64,000 bases of DNA from Rostrohypoxylon terebratum (Eukaryota > Ascomycota > Sordariomycetes > Xylariales > Hypoxylaceae): the NCBI GenBank assembly GCA_022497145.1, contig MU385888.1, positions 62,001 through 126,000 on the forward strand, given 5' to 3'. Positions 1-9,763 of this stretch are shown in pieces (position 1 is the first letter of the stretch; every line of letters starts with the position of its first letter). The notes below the pieces were generated by a model, which made no database searches, was not told the origin of the DNA, and was given only the letters and a program-made list of their open reading frames with translations. Both the position numbers and the translations under genes were made by a program.

Positions 1-1652
1 TGGACACCTCGAGCGTCTGGACTGCGGACAGACACGTTCTTAACGAGACCCCGGCTCCTAAGCCGTTGCTCGATGGTACGGTTGGGTGCACAAGCCCGAG
101 GGAGAAGCCATTCAGACTCGGAGTCGGGTCCGGCCCAATCGCTGAAATCGGGCGAGTGAGGATCCGTATTAGAATAGCTGCTAGGCAGCTGTGTCCATGG
201 ATCAGGTTCGGCGTTGATGCCGCTGGAAAGACGTTGGCTCGCGAAGTCTTGAGATTCTACCCACACGTTCTTAAGCGGGAACGGTAAAAAGACGACCTCG
301 ATATCCCACGGGCGGGTATAAGACGGGAACGACGAAAGGCCTTGCAACTGACTTAATTGCGACTTTAAAGCTTGCAGCTGACTGTACAGCTCTGCACGAC
401 TCGCCACGCATTCGCTTCCTACGGTGGAAACGGATACCGTGCTGCTTATAGACTCATTTACGCCTGGATGTCGGAGACGGGTCGAAATTTGGCTGCTACT
501 ATCGTTAATCATCTTCTCGACTTCTTCGACGCGCGACTCGAGCTCGGTAATTCTCAGGTCGCTATGCTCGTGCCTCTCATCGCACACATCGTGGCCGACG
601 GCTGAGACGGAAGGGTTTTCAAGCCGATCTAAGCGCTGTTCGTGATTTTGAACAGTGTCAGACAGTTGTCTCATCTCCTCATGATGATTTCTCGAAGGAG
701 ATGGGCTCTGCCTTGCGACCGCATCTCCACGTCCGGTAGACCTCGGCGTATTTGCGACAGTCTGCCCATCATCCATGGATTGGTTCAAACTTATGGGAAT
801 AGTATCATCTTCCTGTGGATCATCCTGTGGTATTTCATCATCCTGTTCCAGAGGCTCGCGTAACTTGGATCTGACACCACTTAGTGTCCCAAGTCCTTTT
901 CCGTTAAACGGCCGAAGGTATCCTATCCTGGCAGACGATGTTGTAGAACTCGGTTGAGACGACATTAGACATTGACTTGGGATCGGGGGAAGCATGCCTG
1001 CATCATTTGGGTTAGACTGTATAAGATTGGTCCAGCTCAACGTATCGGGAATAGAGGGTTCTGGTGCAGGCGCCGCGACTTCACCTCCCGGCGCATTCTC
1101 CTGTTCCGCTAGGTATGTTCCAAAGGATGCGGCATCATTAAACGTATAGAAATCTGTGTTAGGTTCCGTTGGCGCGGGCATCTTGAAGGGTAGTTCCGCC
1201 ACTACTGGCGTAAGGGGTTCCCTACTAGCTCTAGGCCGTTCATTTTCTTGGCCATTGTTTACGATATCAATATTGGCGACGGCGGCGGCGGCGGCGGGAG
1301 GAGGCTGGCTGTCGCGAACATCATCATGAAAACAAGCATGATGAGAACACATACACCACGCAGCATCGTCGCCTAAGCCGCCGGCATTTCCATTAGAAAA
1401 TCCATTGGCATGTCCTGGAGAGATTCCTGCCGAACTCCTTCTACCAGTCCTTGTTGATAAAGCGCTGCGGCTCCAGAAGCGACGACATCCGCATTTGGGT
1501 CCTGAGGCGCCATGAGATAAATCCACGAAATTGCATTGCCCGTTAGGAAGATTCGGCGAATTCGAATTCGAGTTGGGTATCACTGTCGCGTCATTATAAA
1601 TATTAAAGAAAGAGCTGTTTGGCAATGAAAACTCGGGAATTGGTCCTGCCAT
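1..1652 (-). CDS. Uncharacterised fungal protein with Cys/His cluster (3' end beyond window)
   Basis: An uninterrupted reading frame runs from an ATG at 1652 down through base 1: 550 complete codons with no stop, so the C-terminus lies outside the window. I recognise no named family. Visible parts: a short N-terminus; a Cys/His-rich stretch at residues 54-109 with C54-x-C56 (CGCRRFW) and WCMCSHHACFH at 99-109 (C100, C102, H104, H105, C107, H109), which could bind zinc (inference); a disordered Ala/Pro/Glu-rich middle with a poly-Ala tract; short heptad-like helices near residues 320-370 and 420-435; and a more ordered end from about 440 (EVVFLPFPLKNVW, then RLRSRGLVKNVSVR). The coherent translation and Cys/His spacing make this a real gene. 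The start is the first ATG of the frame, and further 5' exons are possible. No operon context; the next gene is 1.8 kb away. Confidence 0.75.
   Translation of the reverse strand, partial: MAGPIPEFSLPNSSFFNIYNDATVIPNSNSNSPNLPNGQCNFVDLSHGASGPKCGCRRFWSRSALSTRTGRRSSAGISPGHANGFSNGNAGGLGDDAAWCMCSHHACFHDDVRDSQPPPAAAAAVANIDIVNNGQENERPRASREPLTPVVAELPFKMPAPTEPNTDFYTFNDAASFGTYLAEQENAPGGEVAAPAPEPSIPDTLSWTNLIQSNPNDAGMLPPIPSQCLMSSQPSSTTSSARIGYLRPFNGKGLGTLSGVRSKLREPLEQDDEIPQDDPQEDDTIPISLNQSMDDGQTVANTPRSTGRGDAVARQSPSPSRNHHEEMRQLSDTVQNHEQRLDRLENPSVSAVGHDVCDERHEHSDLRITELESRVEEVEKMINDSSSQISTRLRHPGVNESISSTVSVSTVGSECVASRAELYSQLQALKSQLSQLQGLSSFPSYTRPWDIEVVFLPFPLKNVWVESQDFASQRLSSGINAEPDPWTQLPSSYSNTDPHSPDFSDWAGPDSESEWLLPRACAPNRTIEQRLRSRGLVKNVSVRSPDARGV
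1278..1296. repeat. GCG/GGC trinucleotide run inside the left-edge gene
   Basis: A short run of GGC repeats encodes the poly-alanine tract on the minus strand. It is an ordinary coding microsatellite. Confidence 0.7.
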
Positions 1653-3489
1653 TGGGTTGGGCGTTCCTCAGTCCAGAGCATCGGGGAGTTGAAGAAGACG
1701 AAGCGTCGGGTGGGTTGATGGGGGAAAAGCTCCCTATTTATTTAGATGGCAAGTTGCCAATGGAGATGGATGTTGATGTTGGGATCCTAGGCGACCCTGC
1801 CAGACGCAGCTGGGTCGCGATCCGGAAAATCTAGTACATGGCACTGCTTCTCAGAATTAGTTTAAGCTCTACGGAAGCTATCGTAGCTTTACCGAGTCCA
1901 ACAATTTTCAAGGGGGTATACGAACCACATAGGAACCTGGAAAAGGGAGGACAGGCAGATGCGATGGAGGTATGGGCTGTAATTTATACACGGGAGGCCG
2001 CAGCTGAAAGTGCTGAAAGTACGCAGACAACTTTAAAAGCGATGCGAAATTCGAATCTCGAGGACGAAAGATTGTGGGAGTCAAAGTGAGGCGTGTAGAT
2101 AGGATTGTGTCAAGGATTGGATCAAAGTCGACAAGTGGTGGGGTGGGCGAAAGGAGGGCGACAGCAGACAGAGAAACGCCAATGCGGGTGTCGTGACGGT
2201 TGTGGAGCTCGTTTTACACAATCAAGTAAGACAAGGAGTACCTACATATGTATGCGGTGTTGTACTACTATGTGTGTATACTAGGTAGGTATACATATAC
2301 ATATACATATATGTAAGTAACTGAATTGACTGCTGGATGGATGCAGTGAGACGACCAAAGATAGGTATGACTCGACGGGTTCAGTCGATGGATGTAGTAC
2401 TAGTTTGTATGTAGTGATAAAAAAGTAGTGGGATGAGGTTCATGTTGGACAACTCAGGCAACCCTCAACCTTCAAGGTTTGGCTTGATAGAGGTTCTGCT
2501 AAAGCTGCTAAAGTGGACCACCGCAAATACCTATTGGGTAACTTGGATGGGCAGGATGGGTCGACCGGGGTCAAGTAATGTCTTGCCGTACCTCTTTCCT
2601 CTTTCCCCACTTTATCAACGCGTCGACCCAAAAAAAGGAAAAGAGCGAATGAGAGCCACCGACGAAGGCGCGAGCGTCTCGCGTCAGGTGAAGCGGAAGA
2701 CTGCTTATTGGACATGGAGTTAGACAGGGAATCTGCCTGAGATCCCTGTTAAGAGGAATGCACTCACCAGGGATGCGGGGAGTAACGACCTGAGTTCCTA
2801 ACACCCAGTCTACCACCAAAATTATATGAGAAAATGCATGTCCCATCTCAGGTAGTGACTTTCTGGTTGCTCACACAAGCACAACCGCCTCACTAAGAAC
2901 CCATCTCAAGAACAGGGGCGGTCGAATTTCATGGAAGAAAATGCAAGCCTCAGTATTAACTTGAGTGTATAATTAGGTACAAGTTAGGTTACGGAGGTAC
3001 CTACAGCAGTAGGTACCTAGGCAACTCTATGCTTACGCCTACCCTACCCCGCGAACCAGAAGGCGTTCATCTATCAAGGCAGGCAATATGAATGGGCACT
3101 GGACGCCGCCAGACACCTCAAGACACAATAATGTATCTCGGAGTCACTCTTGTCATTCAGCCTATCTGGATCCTCTTTCGACCCAAACTACGAAGGATGA
3201 CTCAATTTCAATTTTCAATTGGCCAATGGAAGCACGGGAACTTTGCAAGCTGTGAAGAATCGGCCTTTTTTATTTCTAAGGAAATTGGTATATGTGGTAT
3301 ATGCTAAGTATGATGTATGAAATGTATGGTATGCAGATGAGTTGGTCCGATTTTGAAATACAAACCGCCTTGTTGAATGTCTCCGGAACATGCCAAACAC
3401 CACCGTGCGCCTAATAATATACACTACACCCTATCCCGCCCGTTGTTTCGTTGCTCATCTAGAACTAGACCGCCCTTTATCCCATCGCG
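1653..3489. other. Intergenic, 1.8 kb
   Basis: This holds the 5' region of the left-edge gene and the 3' flank of the next one. There is a TACATA microsatellite at about 2290-2313 and a cluster of palindromic TAGGTACC/TACCTA motifs at about 2994-3021. Short ORFs lie on both strands at 2433-2846 but have no recognisable content, and I do not call them. Confidence 0.6.
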
Positions 3490-5226
3490 TTATACCTCGC
3501 CCCAACTTCCCATAGGACCAGTCGCCGCGGCAATAATCGATCCAGTTCCGACCGAACCACCGATATCCCAATAATGGCGCGAGGATGAGCAACTGCTCTT
3601 CCTTACTGACCTTCGCGTGCTCTGACTAGCGCAGCTAGAAGCATGTTTGAATAACACGGGGCTCGACGGCATGGCAGTCTTAGACCTGCGCCGTTCTGCG
3701 GTACGCGGTCTCGACATTAGCGGGTGGTGCTGCCGTACCCGTGCCGCCTTAGCGGCTGCGTCTTGCATACTCGACGAGGCGAGGGTAGTATTCCCGGCCG
3801 CCCCACCACTGCTGCTTGATCGTGACATGAAGCGTGATCGAAGGTACCGGAACACAAGCCTAACATCGAGCTCTTGTTCCCACTCATCCTGCGTAAAATC
3901 ATCCCCAGAATTTTCTACTTGCGCTTGTGGGTTTTCTTGGCCGGATTTGACTGGGTGGGCGGCACTGGGGATATCGACTGCTTTGGGTTGAGTTTGGGTA
4001 CGTATTGTTGGTTGAAATTCGGGGATGGTAAAATGGGAATCATTTAGCTTTGAGCCGGTCGAAGTGTCATTTACACCTTCTGGTATAGACGGTAGACCAG
4101 CATATGGAATAGGCATTTGTTGCACCCGACTAAAGGTTGAGAAGGCTCCGGGATGCTCAGAAAGCCGATGTATAAGTGAACCAAGTTCCTTTGCTACTCG
4201 TTCCAGCATCTTGAGTTGCCATCCCGAATCCGTTGCATCCTCCATCACAGCGTCTGTGCCCTGCGATGTAGGCATTGCTGATACCTTCGGTGTTGTGGAT
4301 AAATCCTCTTCGTCGGGTAGTTCTTCGCCGAACAGTACAGAGAGCAGCTTATCATCAATTCCTATAAGGTCGCGAATGACCTTTCGAGTAATGCGACCCC
4401 AGATGCTCTCTCCCTCTTCCTCGTTTGAGTCGTGGTCATGCCAAGTCTGAGATTGATCAGTCTCATCCTTGGATTTATCAGCTATTCCACTCAAAGAGGC
4501 CACATCCGCGGCCTTCTGTTCTACCGGATTGGGCACTGTGCTGGCGAGCGATCGTCGTCTTCTACGAGTTTCTTTTTGGATTTCTTCCAGGAGGTAACGA
4601 CTTTGTTCCAATCGCCATTTCTCTATTCTCTGTCGCTTTTCTAATTCCTGGATCCTCTCATCCTCTAGTTCGACTTGGGCTAAATCTAAGCTTTGCTGTC
4701 TCCTTATTCGATTGGGATTATATTGTTCGAATGCATAGAGCCGATCTTGGATGTCAGCACCCATGCCTTCCTGCTCTAATCGGAAGGAGCCAAGACCGTC
4801 ATGGACTGGAACAACTGGTGTCGCAAAGGGGAGGCCATGCGACGGGCCGTAGAAAATGGGTGTAGAGCGGAATTCGGGAAGATGACTATCTAAACTGTCT
4901 AGCTCGGCATCGTCCTCGTCGTCTCCCTCCGGCACTTCGGCGAGGCATGCGGGTTGTTGTCGATCGGCGCTGGCATCCGACGGCGCAACTGTGCCAAAAC
5001 TTCCAATCTCACTCACCCGCGACCGACCCGGGGTGGTATTGGTCTTGTGGGTCGAGACATAATAGGACGACGAGGTAGCGGCGTCGGTTGCAGGCGAGAA
5101 AAGAACCCAGGTCTGCGAGTCCTCGACAGCCTGAGAAGGTGGTTGGGGGATTTGGGAAGACTCTTCATCTTCTGGTGTAGGTCGAAAAACTCGAGTAGCC
5201 TGGCGCGCAGGCTGCTGGAACGCCAT
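3490..5226 (-). CDS. Uncharacterised conserved-looking fungal protein, 578 aa
   Basis: A single-exon frame opens at ATG 5226. The protein is mostly disordered and I do not recognise a named family. Ordered-looking parts: an N-terminal SQTWVLFSP segment (about residues 37-45); a strongly charged, probably coiled-coil helix at about 170-225 ending in a run of arginines; a compact hydrophobic/charged segment at about 275-304 (IWGRITRKVIRDLIGIDD, then LLSVLFGEELP) that looks like a folded core; and a C-terminal helix near 455-477 (DEWEQELDVRLVFRYLRSRF). The tail is Ser/Arg-rich. There is no signal peptide or membrane segment. The length and even codon use across 1.7 kb argue against a chance ORF. 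Function and cellular location cannot be read from the sequence. Confidence 0.7.
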   Translation of the reverse strand: MAFQQPARQATRVFRPTPEDEESSQIPQPPSQAVEDSQTWVLFSPATDAATSSSYYVSTHKTNTTPGRSRVSEIGSFGTVAPSDASADRQQPACLAEVPEGDDEDDAELDSLDSHLPEFRSTPIFYGPSHGLPFATPVVPVHDGLGSFRLEQEGMGADIQDRLYAFEQYNPNRIRRQQSLDLAQVELEDERIQELEKRQRIEKWRLEQSRYLLEEIQKETRRRRRSLASTVPNPVEQKAADVASLSGIADKSKDETDQSQTWHDHDSNEEEGESIWGRITRKVIRDLIGIDDKLLSVLFGEELPDEEDLSTTPKVSAMPTSQGTDAVMEDATDSGWQLKMLERVAKELGSLIHRLSEHPGAFSTFSRVQQMPIPYAGLPSIPEGVNDTSTGSKLNDSHFTIPEFQPTIRTQTQPKAVDIPSAAHPVKSGQENPQAQVENSGDDFTQDEWEQELDVRLVFRYLRSRFMSRSSSSGGAAGNTTLASSSMQDAAAKAARVRQHHPLMSRPRTAERRRSKTAMPSSPVLFKHASSCASQSTRRSVRKSSCSSSRHYWDIGGSVGTGSIIAAATGPMGSWGEV

Positions 5227-7804
5227 GTTGGGATTTGGTACGGATACGGAGTTGAATGGAGATGTATGACGAAAGCTGCCCTACTGGGGGGTAGTCCCAG
5301 CGGGAGTTCTTAAATAACACACGATCAAGTTGCACGATGATATTCCGGTCCTGATCTGCAAGACACACCGTTCGGGTCGATGTCGTAAGCAGAGACAAGA
5401 TGGCACCCGCTCTTGTCTCGGGACGAAGTGTGTTAAATATAGTTGAAGAGAAGTAGTGTATCGATGTACCGGATGACAACGACCTGATGCGTGTTCGGAT
5501 ATGTAGGATAAGTAACCCTGGATAGCTAGGTATATTTGATTTGTGTGATATGTAAGATATGTATGCTACGTATGCGTATGTTTGGTTTCGAGGATGAGGA
5601 GCAAGGGAGGGGCAAAAATCATGGACGAGTAGAGGCTACACGTAGAGTGAGGCAGGATCCTGTAATTTTATTTCACTTAGGTGGGCGGTCTCGACTTTCT
5701 AGGAATTTAGGATGGAAGATCATGAGGGATTATGAGAATTCATGGAAAAGTTGAAGAGGAATCATGGGAAAAGTAGGGTGAGACTACCCAGACGACCTGG
5801 ACGACGCAGGTGTGACCTGTCCGATTGGCGGCGGTAAGAACGTTTAAGGGGACCACACCTGCAGTTGATGATCTCTAAGTCGCGTGGGACATTTGGTACT
5901 ACTGGATGGTTTGGTGGTTGTGCAATCGCAGCAAAACCTTACCTCACTCGGTCCACTTTAAAGTACCTGGGTCCTGTGTTTACCTTCCCCCCGTGTACCC
6001 CATGCAAATCAAGTTGCCAGCCACCGACAACGTGCACCGCCAATTACACCGTCCAATCCGTTACGAAAAGAAAAGCCAACGAGCTGTCATTTAGGCCCAC
6101 ATGAGGCCATTGTTGGGTATCACATAGATCTGCGAAAATACCCCAAGTTCGACGAGTTTTGTCGGGATATGATATAAGAGTCGAGTCGAGCTGGTACAAT
6201 CAACAGGATCTTATCTTGTACATCAATTACCTCATTCAACATTGTACCAATCTCCTAACATTAGTTTCTTTGTTAAATCGTAGCTGCTCATACTAGACAA
6301 GCTAGCTGAGTTTAGCGTATCTGCTTGGACCCTCTTTTTAGGGGTATGTATCGATAAGCTACGGACCTTCTCGGGCTGTGTTATCGCATTTAGGACACTT
6401 AGGTACGTAGTGGGGGGGGCTAGTTTTGGGCTTCAACTGTTCATTGGAAGGTATCGTCATACTATTATGTACTTACTATTATAGAACACCACCTCATTCA
6501 GCCGATCTAGCCTTGCTATGCATTCCACCTCTATTCCTGGTGTTGGACAATACGACATACATCTTACAGAACGTATGATATTAATACACAATCGCCCAAC
6601 CAACGTGTGTGCTACGAAGCAAGCGGTGGAGGCCACATACAGCCATGTCAGCCTCAAGTCTATCAAAAAGACCTATTATTATTCATGGACCAAAAATTGT
6701 AAGTCAACTTCCAGAACCATGGAAGCAAAAGGCAGCATACATTCACCAGTGATGTCAAAGGGAAACGTAATTTCAACTACGGGAATATGAATCGGCAATT
6801 CACACTGATGGACTCTAGGACATTAGTGCCCGATAGGACAGAGGATATTCGTACCTACATATATGTCCCTAGACTTGGTGGCTATGGGAAGTCGGAAAAA
6901 TAAATGAAGGTCACTCTAACGTTATATCCGACCTGTAAAGTATTATATATAGACCAGCTGATGATAGGTCAAGGTGGCGGACAGAGGCCACCACTGGATA
7001 TGCGATCATAAGGTCATATCGCAAACAAAGACATCCGTATAATTATCTGCAGTTTCGTGCCAATAATAATATACTAACCTCAAAGAAATTACAACATAGA
7101 AGAGGGGAACTTCGAGAATGACATCTTGCTGAAACCGGAGATATGTAGTTACCTATATATGGAACCTGCTAAAATCACCGCTTATGTCTATATAGAACAT
7201 AAAGAGCAAAAAGAAGCTGGAGGATCAGTCCGTTCGGCGGAAAGGAGGAGGCCGTTTCATATCCGACCCATTGAAGTGTCGTCATGACCATGAAGGCCAA
7301 CTCATCAGTGGTTACCGTGGCAATATAGATACCTAGGTGGTAGACGCATGTATGGCTTTGTCAGACCAGGAATCATCTGCATATTAAGTGGTGCTGCCGA
7401 GCACCTGGAACACATCTCCTACACGTGACCAAACGGGTCAAGCAACTTCATCGTCATAGGACCTCGGCCAAATCAAAGGCAATCCTACAGATATTATGCA
7501 GAGTAGATATATCTCTTCGGTGCTCACATATAAATCAACTTGTGCGATGGACTTCGGAATCATCAGAAAGCAACCATCTAGATTTGTCTAGGAGAAACTA
7601 CGGCCGGCTGACCCAAGATCTGGGCGTCGTGGTCAAATTCACCATTCTCATCCTCACGAAGCCGATAATGAACATCATCGAAACAAACAGTTTTGTGGTG
7701 TAAATGCAATATCCGAATTGACTGTCCTTTAGCAGTGCTAGGGTAACCCATTATACGCCTGTCCCCTCAACCCAGATTTGCTTTCTCTTCATGAACTAAA
7801 CCAT
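5227..7804. other. Intergenic, 2.6 kb
   Basis: This lies between the start of the 578-aa gene and the 3' end of uL16. It is AT-rich from about 6100 to 7200. Only short, unconvincing ORFs are present. I saw no tRNA-like arm pairs, no transposon remnants and no tandem repeats. Confidence 0.5.
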
Positions 7805-8769
7805 CTAAGCCTCGGAGAAGGCGTCAGGGAAACGCTTCATGTTGTACTCAAGGTTACCGTGGTTGGTAAGGAACTGGACGTAGGCACCGTCGACCTTGAC
7901 ACGGCCAGCAGCCTTCTTCTCGAGGTACTCGTCGCGGCGAAGGGGGGTGAAGCCCCAGTTCTTGGAGATAATGATCTTTTGTCGGCCAGGGAACTTGTAC
8001 TGAGATCGTCGGAGAGCCTCGAGAGCGATGGCACGGTCTGAAACATTGGTTAGTCATGACTGTCTTTAGGTGACGTAGATATTTGTCTACTTACTAGAAT
8101 CACGAGTGCGGACACTCAAGATGATCTGACCAATGTTGACACGGGCAACAGTTCCGTTGGGCTTACCCCAAGCACCACGCATACCAGTCTGCAGTCTATC
8201 GGCACCAGCGCAAGACAACATCTTGTTGATACGGACGACGTGGTAAGGGTGAGCACGGACACGGAGATGGAAACCTTCCTTTCCGGCCATCTTGACGAGG
8301 TACTTGTTGGCGCAGATACGAGCGGCTTCGAGAGCCTCGGAGCTTAGCTGTTCATACTCGTTGGATACAAGGTGGATGCAGAGAGGGAAGTCGTCAACGG
8401 TCGCACGCTTTCGGCCAAGATCGAAGATGCGGATCTTGGGGTCGGGGACACCACGGTTGAAGCGGGACTTAGGATACGGCTATTGGTGACTGATGTTAGC
8501 ATGGCTATCCTATGGTCGTGACGCAGACATATCGAAGTCTTAGATTGTTTGTTTGGTTGCGATAGTAGAGGTAGGTAGCGAGGTTGATGTGATCTCATCG
8601 TGATTTGTAATTCGGGAGGATAGGATGGGACGTAATCGCAACCAATTTGCGATCGAGCGGGCAAATCTCAAATGTGGGATTTGATAAAAATTTCGAATAT
8701 TTCTAAATAGATCATGAAGCTTACCTTGTTCTTGCAGTATCGGTAACATCTTGCCGGGCGACGCGCCAT
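7805..8769 (-). CDS. RPL10: 60S ribosomal protein uL16 (L10)
   Basis: Three exons, 8725-8769, 8095-8479 and 7805-8037 (minus strand), give a 220-aa protein, the usual length for uL16. It starts MARRPARCYRYCKNK and contains the family hallmarks SRFNRGVPDPKIRIFDLG, GKEGFHLRVRAHPYHV, ADRLQTGMRGAWGKP and the C-terminal NWGFTPLRRDEYLEKK. uL16 is a core protein of the large subunit. It is loaded late in the cytoplasm and helps place tRNAs near the peptidyl-transferase centre (family knowledge). Introns are 245 nt (first, with a GCTAAC branch site near its 3' end) and 57 nt. I looked for C/D-box snoRNA motifs in the long first intron and found none convincing. The gene is divergent from eL30 across a shared promoter. 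Confidence 0.97.
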
Positions 8770-8915
8770 CTTGAATGAGTTCGTCGATGGTGTTGTGGTG
8801 GATTGCGGGTAGGTTGTTGTTTGAGGGAAGATTAAGTCCAGTAGGAGGGAGAAGACCCGAGACTCCTTTGACACTTTCGCGGTGAAATTCCTCACTTTGA
8901 TTTCAAAGCAAGGCG

Positions 8916-8922
8916 AGTCACA
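8916..8922 (-). promoter_or_regulatory. Homol-D-like box for uL16
   Basis: AGTCACA on the plus strand, so TGTGACT in the sense of uL16, about 147 nt upstream of its ATG. Confidence 0.55.
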
Positions 8923-8999
8923 TAAGCGGCTTAAGTGGGTTTGTGGCGGGGTACCTCATTGGCTCATTTGATCAATATTCGCCTGATGAAAAAGTGGGG

Positions 9000-9005
9000 T
9001 TAGGG
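9000..9005 (+). promoter_or_regulatory. TTAGGG motif (possible Tbf1-type site)
   Basis: GGGGTTAGGG (8996-9005) lies in the middle of the shared promoter. Tbf1-family proteins bind TTAGGG and regulate ribosomal protein genes in several fungi. Six bases are weak evidence alone; the location is what makes the motif plausible. Confidence 0.4.
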
Positions 9006-9092
9006 CTACAACCGCTGCTCACTGGAATTTTTTGGGTACGGGTCTAGCATTTACCCCACTAGACATTTTTTCGCAAAAGCTAATATTCAAAG

Positions 9093-9099
9093 TGTGACT
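9093..9099 (+). promoter_or_regulatory. Homol-D-like box for eL30
   Basis: TGTGACT lies 80 nt upstream of the eL30 ATG, in the same gene-relative orientation as the box facing uL16. Confidence 0.55.
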
Positions 9100-9178
9100 T
9101 CCTGTCTTCTTGATCTCTTCAACCAATTCCGACAACACAAGACCATCCACCAAACGTCAATTAAACATATCAAACAAG

Positions 9179-9763
9179 ATGGCCCCCAAGAAGAACAAGA
9201 AGGATGCCAACAGCATTAACTCGCGTCTTGCGCTTGTCATGAAGTCCGGAAAGGGTACGGTTGATCTACGGATGGAAAAAAAAAAGACGATGAAAGACCT
9301 ACTTTTGCTAACACACATCTCAGTCACTCTCGGTTACAAGTCTACCCTCAAGAGTCTCCGATCTGGCAAGGCCAAGCTCGTCATCATCTCCGGAAACACT
9401 CCCCCTCTCCGCAAGTCTGAGTTGGAGTACTATTCCATGTTGTCCAAGGCCCCGGTTCACCACTTCGCCGGTACCAACGTAAGTACATCAACATATCTCC
9501 TTGATCAGACGTAGAAGATGCGTATCTACTACGTCTTTTTTTTCATATTTCTCTTGCTCCAAGGTTGATAGACGGATTATTCTGTCTATCTATCCTACCC
9601 AGAGAAGAAGCTATCAAAGCTTTGGAGGGTAATTCAGCTGGCTTACTTTTCCGTCCGAATATAGATCGAGTTGGGCACTGCCTGCGGTAAACTTTTCCGA
9701 TGCTCCACCATGGCTGTCTTGGACGCTGGTGATTCCGATATCCTTGCCGACCAACAGGCTTAG
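9179..9763 (+). CDS. RPL30: 60S ribosomal protein eL30 (L30)
   Basis: Three exons, 9179-9254, 9324-9478 and 9665-9763, encode 109 aa, the usual eL30 length. Recognisable stretches are MAPKKNKKDANSINSRLALV, GYKSTLKSLRSGKAKLVIIS, GNTPPLRKSELEYYSMLSK and the C-terminal LDAGDSDILADQQA. eL30 belongs to the L7Ae-like kink-turn-binding fold and sits on the large subunit near intersubunit bridges (family knowledge). Introns are 69 nt (TGCTAAC branch site) and 186 nt. The first intron starts within the 26th codon, early in the gene as in budding yeast RPL30, where the protein binds its own transcript; I cannot show such a structure here. Expression is probably coordinated with the divergent uL16 gene. 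Confidence 0.97.

Larger units (their letters stand above)
8770..9178. promoter_or_regulatory. Shared divergent promoter of two ribosomal protein genes
   Basis: These 409 bp separate the start codons of uL16 and eL30. The region holds a TGTGACT box in the sense orientation of each gene, a TTAGGG between them and an inverted CCAAT (ATTGG, 8958-8962). TGTGACT/AGTCACA matches the core of the Homol-D box known from ribosomal protein promoters of fission yeast; the assignment here rests on motif and position only. Confidence 0.7.

Noticed and set aside
8480..8724. Possible intronic snoRNA in the 245-nt uL16 intron
   Set aside because: No convincing C box (RTGATGA) and D box (CTGA) pair with terminal stem.
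9479..9664. Possible structured RNA in the second eL30 intron (7-bp GACGTAG/CTACGTC stem)
   Set aside because: One short stem is expected by chance; no snoRNA boxes.
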